Source: Lutraria lutraria (taxonomy: Eukaryota; Mollusca; Bivalvia; Venerida; Mactridae). Taken from it: a stretch of 64,000 nucleotides of DNA. The notes under the pieces are model-generated. The model made no database searches. It had not been told where the DNA came from and saw nothing but the letters and a program-made list of their open reading frames with translations. Below, in pieces: positions 35,399 through 46,106 of the stretch. Location of the stretch: NCBI GenBank assembly GCA_964023205.1, contig OZ026845.1:11480001-11544000 (forward strand). Reading direction: 5' to 3'. Numbering within the stretch: position 1 is the first letter of the stretch; every line of letters starts with the position of its first letter. The translations under genes were made by a program, and so were the position numbers.

Positions 35399-35469
35399 AG
35401 CTTGGGATTGCATTCTATGCTAGTAGGGTAAAGGTCATTGTTAACATAAGTATTAGTAGCACTGGAGAA

Positions 35470-35985
35470 CTGAACCACTAATGAAGCCTTAGCGTACTGA
35501 GGTATTAAAGCCTTGGAAAACCTGGTTTCGTGGCACTGCCGCGTTTCTTGTTATTTATAACTGGGGTCATATAATAAGTATTTTGTCCCCCGCCGAGATT
35601 ATGTTTTGTCTCCCATCTTTTGAACGTTTCTACTTGCTTTAGAGGGGTTCGAGTAGATGCTTTCTGTTGAGGTGGAGGGTAACTATATTTTGGGAGGCTA
35701 AGATTGGCTATGTGTGAATATTTAGATTATTCTGTTTGGAAAAGTCATTGCAGTCATTTAAACGCAGCGCGGCCCACTCCAAACTGGAAACATTTTATGT
35801 TTTAAATATGTTTGTTATTTTGAGACATACACGTATGCTTACATAAAAGACTGAAATTAGTCATTTGATGGCGAAATTATGAAGTAACAAAATAGGTCGT
35901 CTTGAGACGCTGAATATTGTTACACTTTCGAAATGGTAAAACTTTAATCATTTCCTGTCCACCTTTAGCCCTATGTTTATAAGTT
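35470..35985. other. no recognisable gene
   Basis: Spacer. Nothing beyond short frames. Confidence 0.5.
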
Positions 35986-35989
35986 GAAA

Positions 35990-36098
35990 AGCGCCGAATA
36001 GAGCTTATCGTAAACGCTCTTCGGCGCTGTGCAACGAATAACTTACGAAAATAGCTCATATGTAAGCGCTATTCAGCGTAAGCTCTATTCGGCACAAG
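35990..36098. repeat. palindromic repeat related to the 46-kb minisatellite
   Basis: GCGCCGAATAGAGCTTA at the left and TAAGCTCTATTCGGC at the right are inverse, with two further GCGC.../...GCGC half-sites between. The GCGCCGTATAGAGCTTAC word of the minisatellite at 46107 is the same sequence family, as is 47795-47930. Confidence 0.6.
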
Positions 36099-36109
36099 AG
36101 TGCTCTGTG

Positions 36110-39100
36110 TGGCTTTGCATTAACCATTTCTTAATTTAGTTGATAAAATCAAAGTAATCGAAAGGAGCGGTTGCAGAATCGTTATTAACAATGGTCTCAA
36201 AGCAGGTTCTCTAACTTTACCTCTGCTATAAGTCGCACGGTAAGGCTGAAAACATGTAGCAAATACGACATGCTATTTTGAGCTTTTTTCAGCAAAAACA
36301 TGAAATCTGACAGATGTTAATAAGCTGAATTTCGACGTTTGAAGTGCGTACAACTGAAGTGTACAGCGTAATGATATTTGTGTATTTTAAATCAAACATT
36401 GTGAGGGATAACATACATATTTCAATTATAGATTAACAATCAATTATACGTAAATTTATCTTGAAAGTCAACGATTACTTACATTAATACAACTTTCTGA
36501 CAGTCCATCGCAGGAATTCTGTACACATCAACTCAATTTCAATCACGTATCATTACAACAATTTCAAACGACAAATAAAGGGAAATTGAAGCGATCAGCG
36601 GCGGCAGCATGCCGGAATTATGAGAGAATGGTTAAGATGCGTCATTCTATGTCATTTTAAATAACAAACAGCGAAAGTAATTTGTTGGTCCATGAGAGAT
36701 AATTTCTGACATCTTGATTAATACAGTGCATTGAGTAAGGTATATATAATATTCCATCCTGTGACATTTAAACGTCCGTAGGTGATTCTTATTAAATTAG
36801 TATGTGGCTTGTACTCATACGTTAATGTGTGGAGAAAAGTCTATGAATATTTAACTGGGAACTCGTAGGTTTAGTTCTACAAACCCGTATGTCATTTTTC
36901 CCTTTTTGAGAAAATCGCATTTAAGTGTAAATAAGCGAGTTACAGGATTGTGGAATTTGGATTAAAGGAGATATAGAAGCATGTATAGGTATGGTTACTG
37001 TAAAGCGCTCATCGAGAAAAAGAAAAGATACCAAAATCACAATATCGCCAAAACTTTAATTACGCTGTTGTAGAAATAAGCAGACAAACTGGGTATTAGA
37101 AAGAAAACTATTATTTTTTCGAGGTAATTATGTGATTTTGCACTGGAAAACGAGGATGTTTTGAACCGGTTACAAAAAAGAGAACCAAAAGTCTACGTCA
37201 ATGTTCGGACATAATACATTCATTATTTTCTCGCGACACTATTGACCATTTCTACACGATTTAGATGCAACTTAACTTGGTTTATGCTTTGCATGTCAAG
37301 AAGTCTAATATTTCCAGATGATTACACTTCATTAATTACCGGAGACCAATACAATCAGGGCCATTAAGCGACTTTCTAGCGGTGGTGGAAGACCCCAGGC
37401 ATATATACACCTGAGTAGAAAACTCCGTAAGCCAGTAATTGTCTTCGAGAATTTGTTGGATTGGAACTATTTGTTCCATAAAGTTCTTGGAAAATATAGC
37501 TGAAACACCTTGTATAACTTTAATCTTCGACTCAAAAGGACATACTAAATTGAACCCGATATAACCATATAAATTTATGTAAAGTGTTTTAAATTTAGCG
37601 GTTATGGAGGCGGGACAAGGGATTATTTTGGCGGTTGGCTATGAGACCGCCAAATATAGAAACCGCCAATTCAAGAACATCGTAAAAACGCCGAAGTTTG
37701 CACCCGCAGAAAAAAACGTATACAGTATATCATGTATCCTCCATTCTAATCGGTATAATATTCCTTTAGTGAGACTAAATACTCCCACGTAACTGATCAT
37801 CTTAGATCATTATAGTATGCTTGTATTAACGACCCAATGCAATGAGACAATAAGCATGACACATTAAACAATATGCTACACAAATGTATCCTAGCCTTTG
37901 CCACGTGCTCCTACAGAATGTTTGTCAAGTTGCCATGCTTGATTATGTCCAAACTCCTATATTGGGATGGAAATCAATTTTACAAACACAGCACTCCAGA
38001 ACATATGTAGATTTCTTCTGATATAATCACTGTATATTTAAATAGTATTTCGAGATAAAGTTTTCAGCCTATGTCGGTATTACGAGAAACCTCTAAGTAT
38101 TTACATGTAAACTGCGAAACGAAATCTTAATTTCCCTGTATATTGTTCCCGGTTATGCACAACCCAACACGTTTTACGAGCCACAAGATATTCAGGATAA
38201 GATCATTTGAACTATAAACATTTTATTCAACTTAGTAAATAGTTACAGATAACGTATGGTACTTCAAGCGATCATAAAATAATGTTATTTATATGTGCAA
38301 CTTTCTCGCTGTTCAGCGTTATGTGTCGGTGTTTTTCAATACAATAATGTATATCAGCTATAAACTCGCGACTACTCGCATGTGGTCCTTTTATGAGAAT
38401 ATTTCATGTTATCATTGCTACTTCATTTTACAATATTAAAACTCAAATCTCTTTAGAGAGAACGATTGTTTGACATATAATCGTACGACCCAAAAGTCCA
38501 ATATACAAAAAGAGATGTCAGAAATATTCAATCTTATTCGTAACCAGACAACAAGGCTTGGTTCTTTAAGCGATCATATGTTATTCACAGAGAGCTGACT
38601 TGCTGACAGGGCAGAAATTTTCTTCCATCATGCTGCCTGGCAAACTCAAACTATTTGTCAATAAAACGTTTGCTACAGATTTGGATAAAATCACTCAGTT
38701 TAAAATGTTTAACGATGTATCAACGGCAATGGTTTGCAACAATGAGATAGCACCAAATGTCATCATAAACACATTCGCAGATCATCTTGGATATAAATCA
38801 ATATTTTTATTATTATACAAGTATGCAATATTACTTTGAACAGTAAAATATGTCTGGTGTCCATTACCGGGCATTTAGTTCAGACTTGTATAATAACCTT
38901 CACAGTTCATGAATATTTTCTATCGGTGTTGTGTAAATGAGTTGTAAGTTTGATTTTAAAATAACAGCATCATGAATTAGGTGTGCACACCGTCCTGCAC
39001 AGATTTCTGGCGTAAAATTGATGCCAAGAGATGCTGATTTCACATCCATTACGGGAACAATTACTAAGGTTACATTTGATTATGCATGAACGAACGTAAG

Positions 39101-40320
39101 CCTTTTCTAGAATGATTGAGTCTTAACATTTACTCGTACATTGAATGTGGTAGATGGTCCCGCGTTTTCTTCGAGTGTGATCCACCACATTGTTGTTTGC
39201 GATGTTTGGACTTTAATTAGCGTTCATGGTTAGACTTACGCTAAAGAGCAAAATTAATTTTAAATTGCTCGATGTTATATATAGAATACCACAGGAACAC
39301 GCTTAACCTAAATGTTATTGTAAGCCATGCAGAAAAAACTACTGAAATGATCTTCGAATGATGTCGGAGTGTAAACCAGTCAGAATTGATTACTGGTACC
39401 AGTTTCGTTTGGCTAATAATGACAAACTGTTAACCGTGTGATGAATTTTGATTCTGTTATTGATTCTTTCACATGTTCCGGTGTAGGTTGAAAGAGTCTT
39501 CTACCAAATAAAGTATATCGGTTTACAAATTAGTGCATTACTGTCTCCAATATCTTCCAAAGTAATATAACAAAAAAGTAATAAAGACAAAACTGGCAGA
39601 CACTGGAAAGAAGTCGAGTTGGATTCATAAAATATCGCGATATCAGAGAAGATATTGAAATCGTGCCGAGAGGTATAACACCTACATAAAAAACGAAAGC
39701 TATAAGTGCCGATGAGTTACAAAACAATTTCGTGGGAAACTTAAATATTTGTGTTTGTCTAAACTCACAAGTAGCACTAATTTAGAAGGTATGTGCCGTA
39801 TAATATAAAACATGATAGAAATACATTTTTCTGCTATACATTTTGTACTTTCAATACAAAATGTACTCCCCAAATTTATATGACAAATATCTGTGTAAAA
39901 ATGTGATAAATTGCGATAATTCTAATCATGTCATTTGATATATTTATAAGATGCATTATTGTTCCACTAATGAATGTGTTCAATATCTAATCGTGACTTA
40001 ATTATCTTAAATGTCAAATATTATGTATTATGTACAGGAATAAGTTCTTGAAAAACAATTTTGACATTCGAAACAAATGTTGGAAATCTATCGGCGGACA
40101 AATATTCTGGAAATATTTGATGTACATTATGTATTGATTACCAAGATTTTTTTATTTCATCTATTTTGCATACGGGTTTATTTTATACCTATTTTATATA
40201 TATAGATGGTCTGCTAACGATCTTAATATTATTTTTAAAGAAAAAAACATTTACAAAAGCTGTTGAAATTGAAATGGAAACAGTGATGAGTATAAACACT
40301 GCGTACGTCAGCAAAGCATA
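36110..40320. other. no recognisable gene
   Basis: AT-rich DNA with open frames of at most 79 codons and no recognised domain. A small hairpin lies at about 37628-37654 (TTTGGCGGTT...GACCGCCAAA). Nothing else is supported. Confidence 0.5.
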
Positions 40321-40330
40321 CAGATTACCT

Positions 40331-40352
40331 GCCCCCCCCCCCCCCGCCCCCC
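40331..40352 (+). repeat. poly-C tract
   Basis: Fourteen Cs, one G, six Cs. On the minus strand this is a G-run able to form a quadruplex. Confidence 0.9.
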
Positions 40353-40878
40353 ACCCTACATCGGAGTACTTGACATTCAAAATAAGCTTACACACCTAGG
40401 ATGAGATATTACTACTCGCACATTAAGAAAAAACATTGCATGTATGGTTATGTCAACAGATAAGTATAGAGCATTAAATCATACACGAACTAATGTTATA
40501 AGTGCGTTTCATTCAGTAACTTGAGACAATAATTCGACGCAAGATTACAACAAAGCCAGTTATATATTTATATAGAAAGCTATGTCATGTGACTGGATCA
40601 CGTACCGAGGACGTCATTGATAATATAACAGTCATTCAAACGCCTCAATGACATGATGAATTATTCATACATAATTTGGTTTAAGCTATACCACTGTTAT
40701 TTGTGAACTCATAGAGTTTGCCTATAAAACGAGTAACGGTATTGATATATATTACAAGTATTATTCATGTGCCCTCTTTATTTCATGTATTGTGTCGTGA
40801 TTTTCACCTTGTTTTGTTTTAAGTGAAGTTTGCACAAAGTCTCGTTATATACAATCGGTACAACTGTTGTATAACTAT

Positions 40879-41230
40879 AGGCCGGTTCGATTGGTCAAAC
40901 GGAAGAGCTGCCTGAAGAGGCAGATCTCTTCCGAACTGTTCGATTAGTCGTCTTCTAATTTTAGAAGCTCTTCTATCTATTCCACCCGATGGCTAGAAGA
41001 GGTGGAAGAGATATTAATTACGTGACCAAACAGCATGACCGAGCTAACAATACCTTTTGAAATTGCCTTTTTTTAAACTACTGTTATGACTCACAACAAA
41101 AAAAATATATTTTTCACGTGCGCATTAGTTTATCCGCACGACCTAACATTTTGGCGTTCGATTGGGTTTCTCATCTAAGCTCTTCTAGCCGGCGTATTCT
41201 CTTCTCATGAGAGTCCAATCGAACCGGCCT
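40879..41230. mobile_element. 352-bp MITE with 16-bp terminal inverted repeats
   Basis: AGGCCGGTTCGATTGG (40879-40894) and its exact inverse CCAATCGAACCGGCCT (41215-41230) bound a non-coding segment. It is rich in GAAGAGCTTCT-type words that are themselves internally palindromic (GGCAGATCTCTTCC, TAGAAGAGGTGGAAGAG, AGCTCTTCTAGCC). GGCCGGTT termini recall PIF/Harbinger-type MITEs, but no clear target-site duplication is visible (flanks tat and ttt). Confidence 0.8.
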
Positions 41231-41239
41231 TTTGACTAC

Positions 41240-41640
41240 CGATGTTTCTCTCTAGTCATAGAAGACAAAGAGGTATCATATATGTGTTATCTGCAATAAT
41301 GTATTTTCTAAGAAGTCAACAACGAAGAATAAAAATGACCTTTTATTGAAATACATAATACATTTTAATCCAATAAGATTTCAAGAAAAAATAAACATTT
41401 TTTTACAATGCGTTTTCATTGAAATGGATGTCCTGAGTTTTGATCTTTGAAAAGTGGCCTACTTCCATTGACTTCAATGCACATTGTAAGTGAAAATAAC
41501 TCAAATGAATGTCAAGGTTACTTTTAAAAATGTTCATGGTCATCATTTTCTTTCACGTCAACCTATAGAAGTATTAAAATAATAAATATCTTCAGAATAT
41601 GTCCGCTCCATTTTGAGAGATTTCTAAAATAAGATCATAG
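41240..41640. other. no recognisable gene
   Basis: AT-rich spacer between two repeat elements. Nothing seen. Confidence 0.5.
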
Positions 41641-41643
41641 GGA

Positions 41644-43246
41644 ACAAGAGGGCCATGATGGCCCTATAAATGCTCACCAGGAAAAAAGGTCATTTGGAGA
41701 CGAACATTGTTAAAATATTTCTAAACGAGTCCAAGTAAAATCAAGTGACCCTAAGGTCAGGGCCAATTTTTACCCCAGGGCCATAATATGAACAAATTTG
41801 GAAGAGGTCTGCTAGACAATACTACATACAAAATATCTTAACTCTAGGCCTTGTGGTTTCGGAGAAGATTTTTTAAATTTCCCTATATAAGCCTATATAA
41901 ATCAAGTGACATCCGGGCGGGGCCAATTTTGACCCTAAAGCAATAATTTGAACAAACTTGGTAGAGGTCCACTAGACAATGCTACATACCAAATATCTTA
42001 GCTCTAGGCCTTGTGGTTTCGGAGAAGAAGATTTTTCAAATTTTCCCATATAAAATAGAATAAACCCCAGGACAGGGCCAATTTTGACCCCGGGGCCATA
42101 ATTTGAACAAACTTGGTAGAGGTCCACTAGACAATGCCACATACAAAATATCTAAGCTCTAGGCCTTGCGGTTTCGGAGAAGAAGATTTTTTTAATTTTC
42201 CTATATAAGTCTATATAAATCAAGTGACCCCCGGGGCGGGTCCAATTTTGACCCTAGGGCAATAATTTGAACAAACTTTGTAGAGGTCCACTAGAGAATG
42301 CTATATGCCAAATATCTTAGCTTTACACCATGCGGTTTCGGAGAAGAAGATTTTTTAAATTTTCCTATATAAGTCTATATAAATCAAGTGACCCCCGGGC
42401 CGGGGCCAATTGTGACCCTAGGGCAATAATTTGAACAAACTTGGTAGAGGTCCACTAGACAATGCTATATGCCAAATATCTTAGCTCTAGGCCTTGTGGT
42501 TTCGGAGAAGAAGATTTTTCAAATTTTCCTATATAAAATAGAATAAACCCTAGGACAGGGCCACTTTTGACCCCGGGGCCATGATTTGAACAAATTTGGT
42601 AGAGGTTCACTAGACTATACTATATGCCAAATATCTCAGCTCTACACCATGCGGTTTCGGAGAAGAAGATTTTTTAAATTTTCCTATATAAGTCTTTATA
42701 AATCAAGTGACCCCCGGGGTGGGGCCAATTTTAGCCCTAGGGCAATAATTTGAACAAACTTGGTAGAGGTCCACTAGACTATGCTACACACCAAATATCA
42801 AAGCTCTAGGCATTACAGTTTTTGACAAGAAGATTTTTAAAATTTCCTAAATAAGTCTATGTAAAATCAAGTTACCCCCGGGGCGGAGCCAATTTTGACC
42901 CCAGGGGAATAATTTGAACAAACTTTGTAGAGTTCCATTAGACAATGCTACATACCAAATATCTCAGCTCTAGGCCCTGTGGTTTCGGACAAGAAGATTT
43001 TTTAAGTTTTTTCTATTTGTTGCCATAGCAACCAGAGTTTTTAATGAAATTTAATTTTTTGAACAACTTTGAAAGGGGACCACCCAAGGATCATTTTAGC
43101 AAAGTTTGGTTGCAATCGGAATAGCGGTATAGGAGGAGATGTTGTTTTAAGTAAATATGGACGCCACTTCACGACGAACGACGCACGATGGACGCAGGGC
43201 GATCACAAAAGCTCACCCTGAGCACATTCGTGCTCTGGTGAGCTAA
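41644..43246 (+). mobile_element. non-autonomous element with eight internal repeats of about 160 bp
   Basis: The left end holds the palindrome AGGGCCATGATGGCCCT (41649-41665) and TGCTCACCAGG. Eight tandem units follow: the 'ctaga' marker recurs at 41812, 41972, 42127, 42291, 42455, 42610 and 42774, then as 'ttaga' at 42938, a period of 155-164. Each has 'tttgaacaaacttggtagaggtcca' and 'ctctaggcctt..ggtttcggagaag'. After GTTGCCATAGCAAC and a GACG-rich stretch the right end is a perfect-looking stem AGCTCACC..GAGCAC-attc-GTGCTC.GGTGAGCT (43210-43244). There is no protein. I recall very similar sequences scattered in bivalve genomes. Confidence 0.85.
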
Positions 43247-43275
43247 TAAAAAACTATTCAAATAAAACAACACAC

Positions 43276-43517
43276 CTGCAGCCGTACTATGCTACAGTGC
43301 TTTAAAGTATCTTCACCAACGAACATTTTATCTATCTGACTTGAACCTCCCAAGTCTATGATAAAGTCATAAGAGCGTGCGTGTTACCTTCTAAAACCTC
43401 ATTATTCTCTTCATCCAGTAATGGAATACAGTTATTAGAAAATAGAATACCAGGATTGTTTTCTTTTGCATCCCTTAATGCATTAATAGAAACGTCATAA
43501 TTATGGGGACACGCAGT
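43276..43517 (-). pseudogene. coding-like exon fragment, F5/8-type-C-like flavour
   Basis: On the minus strand about 44 codons from 43517 read TACPHNYDVSINALRDAK, then ENNPGILFSNNCIPLLDEEN. After a one-base shift in frame near 43385, another 33 codons read YDFIIDLGGSSQIDKMFVGE and DTLKHCSIVRLQ. The last codon abuts CAG|GTGTGT (43271-43281), a plausible splice donor; a TAG|AC acceptor-like site precedes the start. The x-I-D-L-G-x-x-x-x-I-x-x pattern resembles a beta strand of discoidin (F5/8 C) or fucolectin-like domains of secreted proteins, but that is a weak resemblance. The frameshift argues for a pseudogene, or for two exons that I have joined wrongly. Confidence 0.33.
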
Positions 43518-43519
43518 CT

Positions 43520-43840
43520 AACATTCCACGAACGTTTGATATAACTCGTATACAATTATTTCCAGGACATGAAATTCCTGTTACCATAAGAGTGTTTATT
43601 ATATTTATATTAAGAATTACTTTATCGACCAATGTTGCTGAGTAGGTGAAATTGTCTAAACCTATGACAATTGACAATAGATATTCCGTTGATACTACCG
43701 TATTTATGTGTTCATTCTTCTTACTTACTTTCTTACTAGATCTGACTAGCATATCATCATCAAACTTATTTCTGTTCTTTGATTTCTACTAAAAGTAATT
43801 ATATTATGTAAAAAAGAAGTCTAACTTCAGCAAAACTTAA
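43520..43840. other. no clear feature
   Basis: An 83-codon minus frame (43501-43752) lies here but shows no domain. It would be intron or spacer upstream of the coding-like fragment. Confidence 0.4.
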
Positions 43841-43847
43841 ATTGTTT

Positions 43848-43912
43848 ATTTAATTTATTTAAACCTCAACGTTTCGGCCATATTGGCCTTCATCAGGATC
43901 AATAAATATTAA
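43848..43912 (-). ncRNA. hammerhead ribozyme of Penelope-like element type
   Basis: On the minus strand: CTGATGA (43896-43890), one extra A, stem II GGCC-AATAT-GGCC, then the second core strand GAAAC (43875-43871). A minimal stem III follows (AC-GTTGAG-GT) ending in the cleavage-site GTT. Stem I closes with ATTTATT before the core and AATAAAT after it. All invariant core bases of a type I hammerhead (CUGAUGA, GAAA, UH) are present. CTGATGAAGGCC...GGCCGAAACGTT with a very short stem III is the form I know from Penelope-like retroelements, where the ribozyme lies in the terminal repeats. No GIY-YIG or reverse-transcriptase domain is seen nearby, so this is a solo remnant. Confidence 0.72.
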
Positions 43913-43989
43913 TATAAAAACAATAAACAGGAAATGACGTCATCAACGTCATGCGACGTCAATAACAACGTCAAAATATGACATACAAT

Positions 43990-45185
43990 TTTGCTAAAAG
44001 TAATGTAATCATCTCATGCTCTCATCTTGCTGGGACATGTTATGGCAATATACTTGGTAGACAAGCGGCGTCCTTAACAGTTACCCGCCGCTCTTAAATG
44101 ACACATTTTGTCATTCAATCTTCACCAAACTTGATCTGAATGTTTATGATCGTACACGTTTGTCTCGGTTATAATTCATTCATTGACCCTGATCCAGGTG
44201 GAGATAGTCAGCTTTTCAAGTTGAACAGTTCTCATACCACCTTCACCAGTTTATTTTATGCGCTTTTTATGATGGTTAAGCAATCTTGTATCATTTCGTT
44301 TATTATATAAGTTATCATTCTACGCAAAGAAGGATAAAAACATGTTTTCGTTTTATAAATCGCTATTATTGCATTCACATTTTGTTTTTCAGATGATGCA
44401 TATACCGCGCTATTTAATCAAACTATATCTAAATTGGTAAAAAACTGTTGTACAATTATTCCTGAACGTCGTAGTTTTGCCATAAAATTTAAGTATTTCC
44501 TCGTAAAAGTTTATTGAAATAATAATATGAACACAATCACTAATCTTGCTATCACATTCTGTTACAAAACAAGAATGAAAAAGGCACAAATACAAACAGA
44601 ATCAAATAACGCTTGATGTGTTCTTTGGAAGACTAGTTCATTCGTGGGCGAGTAAGTCTCTTATGAAACCAATCGGTTATTTATCACAAACAGTCTAACA
44701 GTAAATTATATTTCCATCGCGTTGATCTAAATTTCAATCAATTCCTATGAGATGACTCCTGTATTTATTTACGATAAATGTGCCACAGTGACTGTCTGTT
44801 TATATGACTTTGATTGAATATTCAGGTATATCGGTATACTACAACAAAACTCAACTGGAGATTAGATAGATATGAACATTACAAAGTAGATAGTAAAACA
44901 TATCTCTATTGAAAAAAATAGATTCAGACACAAATGAAACATGGTTAATTTGTAAGTATGTCAGTCCTTTTGGGGATTTCCCAACGTCTTGTTTGCTCGA
45001 ATTTTTAATCATTGATGATATTGTTAGATATTGTTTTGTGAGCGAATAAATGCGTCTTTTAACCATCAATTCGATATAAATGTAATAAGTACCTCAATTG
45101 ACGGAATCCTTTTCACTTTGTAGATCTGTTACTTCAAACAAAGGTTTTTCGCAATACATTAAGACGAAGACTTCATACAACCATA
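43990..45185. other. no recognisable gene
   Basis: AT-rich. 44090-44170 has 'tcttcaccaaactt' and 'gaatgtttatg.tc' words also seen at 11060-11090 (a diffuse dispersed repeat). No coding feature. Confidence 0.45.
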
Positions 45186-45187
45186 CC

Positions 45188-45331
45188 ATGTTAAAAGTAT
45201 TGAGCCCCATGATGTTCTTATTATTCATCTGTTGTTTAACGGCTTATACGACAACTGCGATCATTTCAGAGCCCCAGAGAGAATGGAGAGGAGATAAAGG
45301 AGAACCGGGTATTTTTATCTTAAAAAAATAG
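45188..45331 (+). CDS. short secreted peptide or first exon with signal peptide and Gly-X-Y motif
   Basis: The ATG at 45188 opens a 47-codon frame. An N-terminal hydrophobic segment (PMMFLLFICCLTAYTTTA) looks like a signal peptide cleaved near residue 24. IISEPQREWRGDKGEPG follows, with two Gly-X-Y triplets typical of the start of a collagen-like stalk. The frame closes soon after at a TAG. CCGG|GTATTT right after GEPG could be a weak splice donor, which would make this exon 1 of a collagen-stalk protein. C1q-domain or gliomedin-like proteins have this layout, but no downstream exon was found. Two decayed paralogous copies exist at 12605-12830 and 20735-20955. This one has the intact frame. 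The function is not established. Confidence 0.38.
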   Translation: MLKVLSPMMFLLFICCLTAYTTTAIISEPQREWRGDKGEPGIFILKK

Positions 45332-45455
45332 ATTTTCCTAGTTCTTTATAGTGTTCGGTGAAAAGCATCGATACACGCAACACTACATTCCTGTGTTTTA
45401 TTGACAGAGTACACAGCTCGGTGACTGGGATGGGGATACTGATCGAAAGACGTTC
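45220..45455 (+). repeat. dispersed repeat 'S', copy 3
   Basis: Covers most of the short open frame plus about 120 bp of downstream non-coding sequence ('gttctttatagtgttcggtgaaaagcat', 'agagtacacagctcggtgactggga'), homologous to copies 1 and 2. It is the best-preserved copy. Confidence 0.65.
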
Positions 45456-45467
45456 CTGAAATATTGT

Positions 45468-45545
45468 AAGTAAGCCATCGCGTTACCACTATACTACCAA
45501 TCACCCGACACATGGTGTTCGCGTCCGACAATCGCAAATGGTCTG
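45468..45545 (-). repeat. degenerate tRNA-like head
   Basis: The minus strand reads GGTAGTATAGTGGTAACGC, an A-box/D-arm typical of tRNA-Gly/Asp types. A CTTTCGATCAG sequence about 50 bases later is a poor B-box. It cannot fold as a full tRNA. Probably a SINE remnant or chance. Confidence 0.25.
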
Positions 45546-45559
45546 GTTAACTTAAATAC

Positions 45560-46095
45560 TTAAGAGAAAGAATACAATCGTACTAAATGAAATATTCATT
45601 CATCCAAAAGACGAGTTAAACAAATCTAGCAAAGTTTGGATAAAGATTAGAAAGATACCATACCCTTAAAATTGACATCGACTTGTATAAGACGTGAAGA
45701 AAGGCAATAGTATCTCAAAACCTACCTTTTATTACACGAAAAGTACGGAACTCCGTCGGAAAAAAATCAAACAACATACAACAACTATCTTTAAAATGGA
45801 CAACGAGGCACTTCCGAGAAACGACAGATAAAGAATTTGTTCTTTGCTACATTGTTGATAATGTTCATAGCATCTGCATGCATGTCGAGAGCATTTATGT
45901 GTCTTCCAGTGGCTCACAAATGTCCGCGAGGGTTTGCAATGTTTTTGTTTTCACCGAAAACAAAATTAGCAAAGTGTTTCTGTTTTGGACAGTTTTATTA
46001 GACAATACTAAAAGCATGTTCTCTCTGGTGATAACAATAAAAAAAATCCCATTTTGTGCTGACTGTACGCGGCTAGGAATCTTCAGTGATTGCAG
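45560..46095. other. no recognisable gene
   Basis: AT-rich spacer before the minisatellite. An 83-codon plus frame (45878-46129) has no domain and runs into the repeat. Confidence 0.45.
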
Positions 46096-46106
46096 CAGTG
46101 AAGCGC

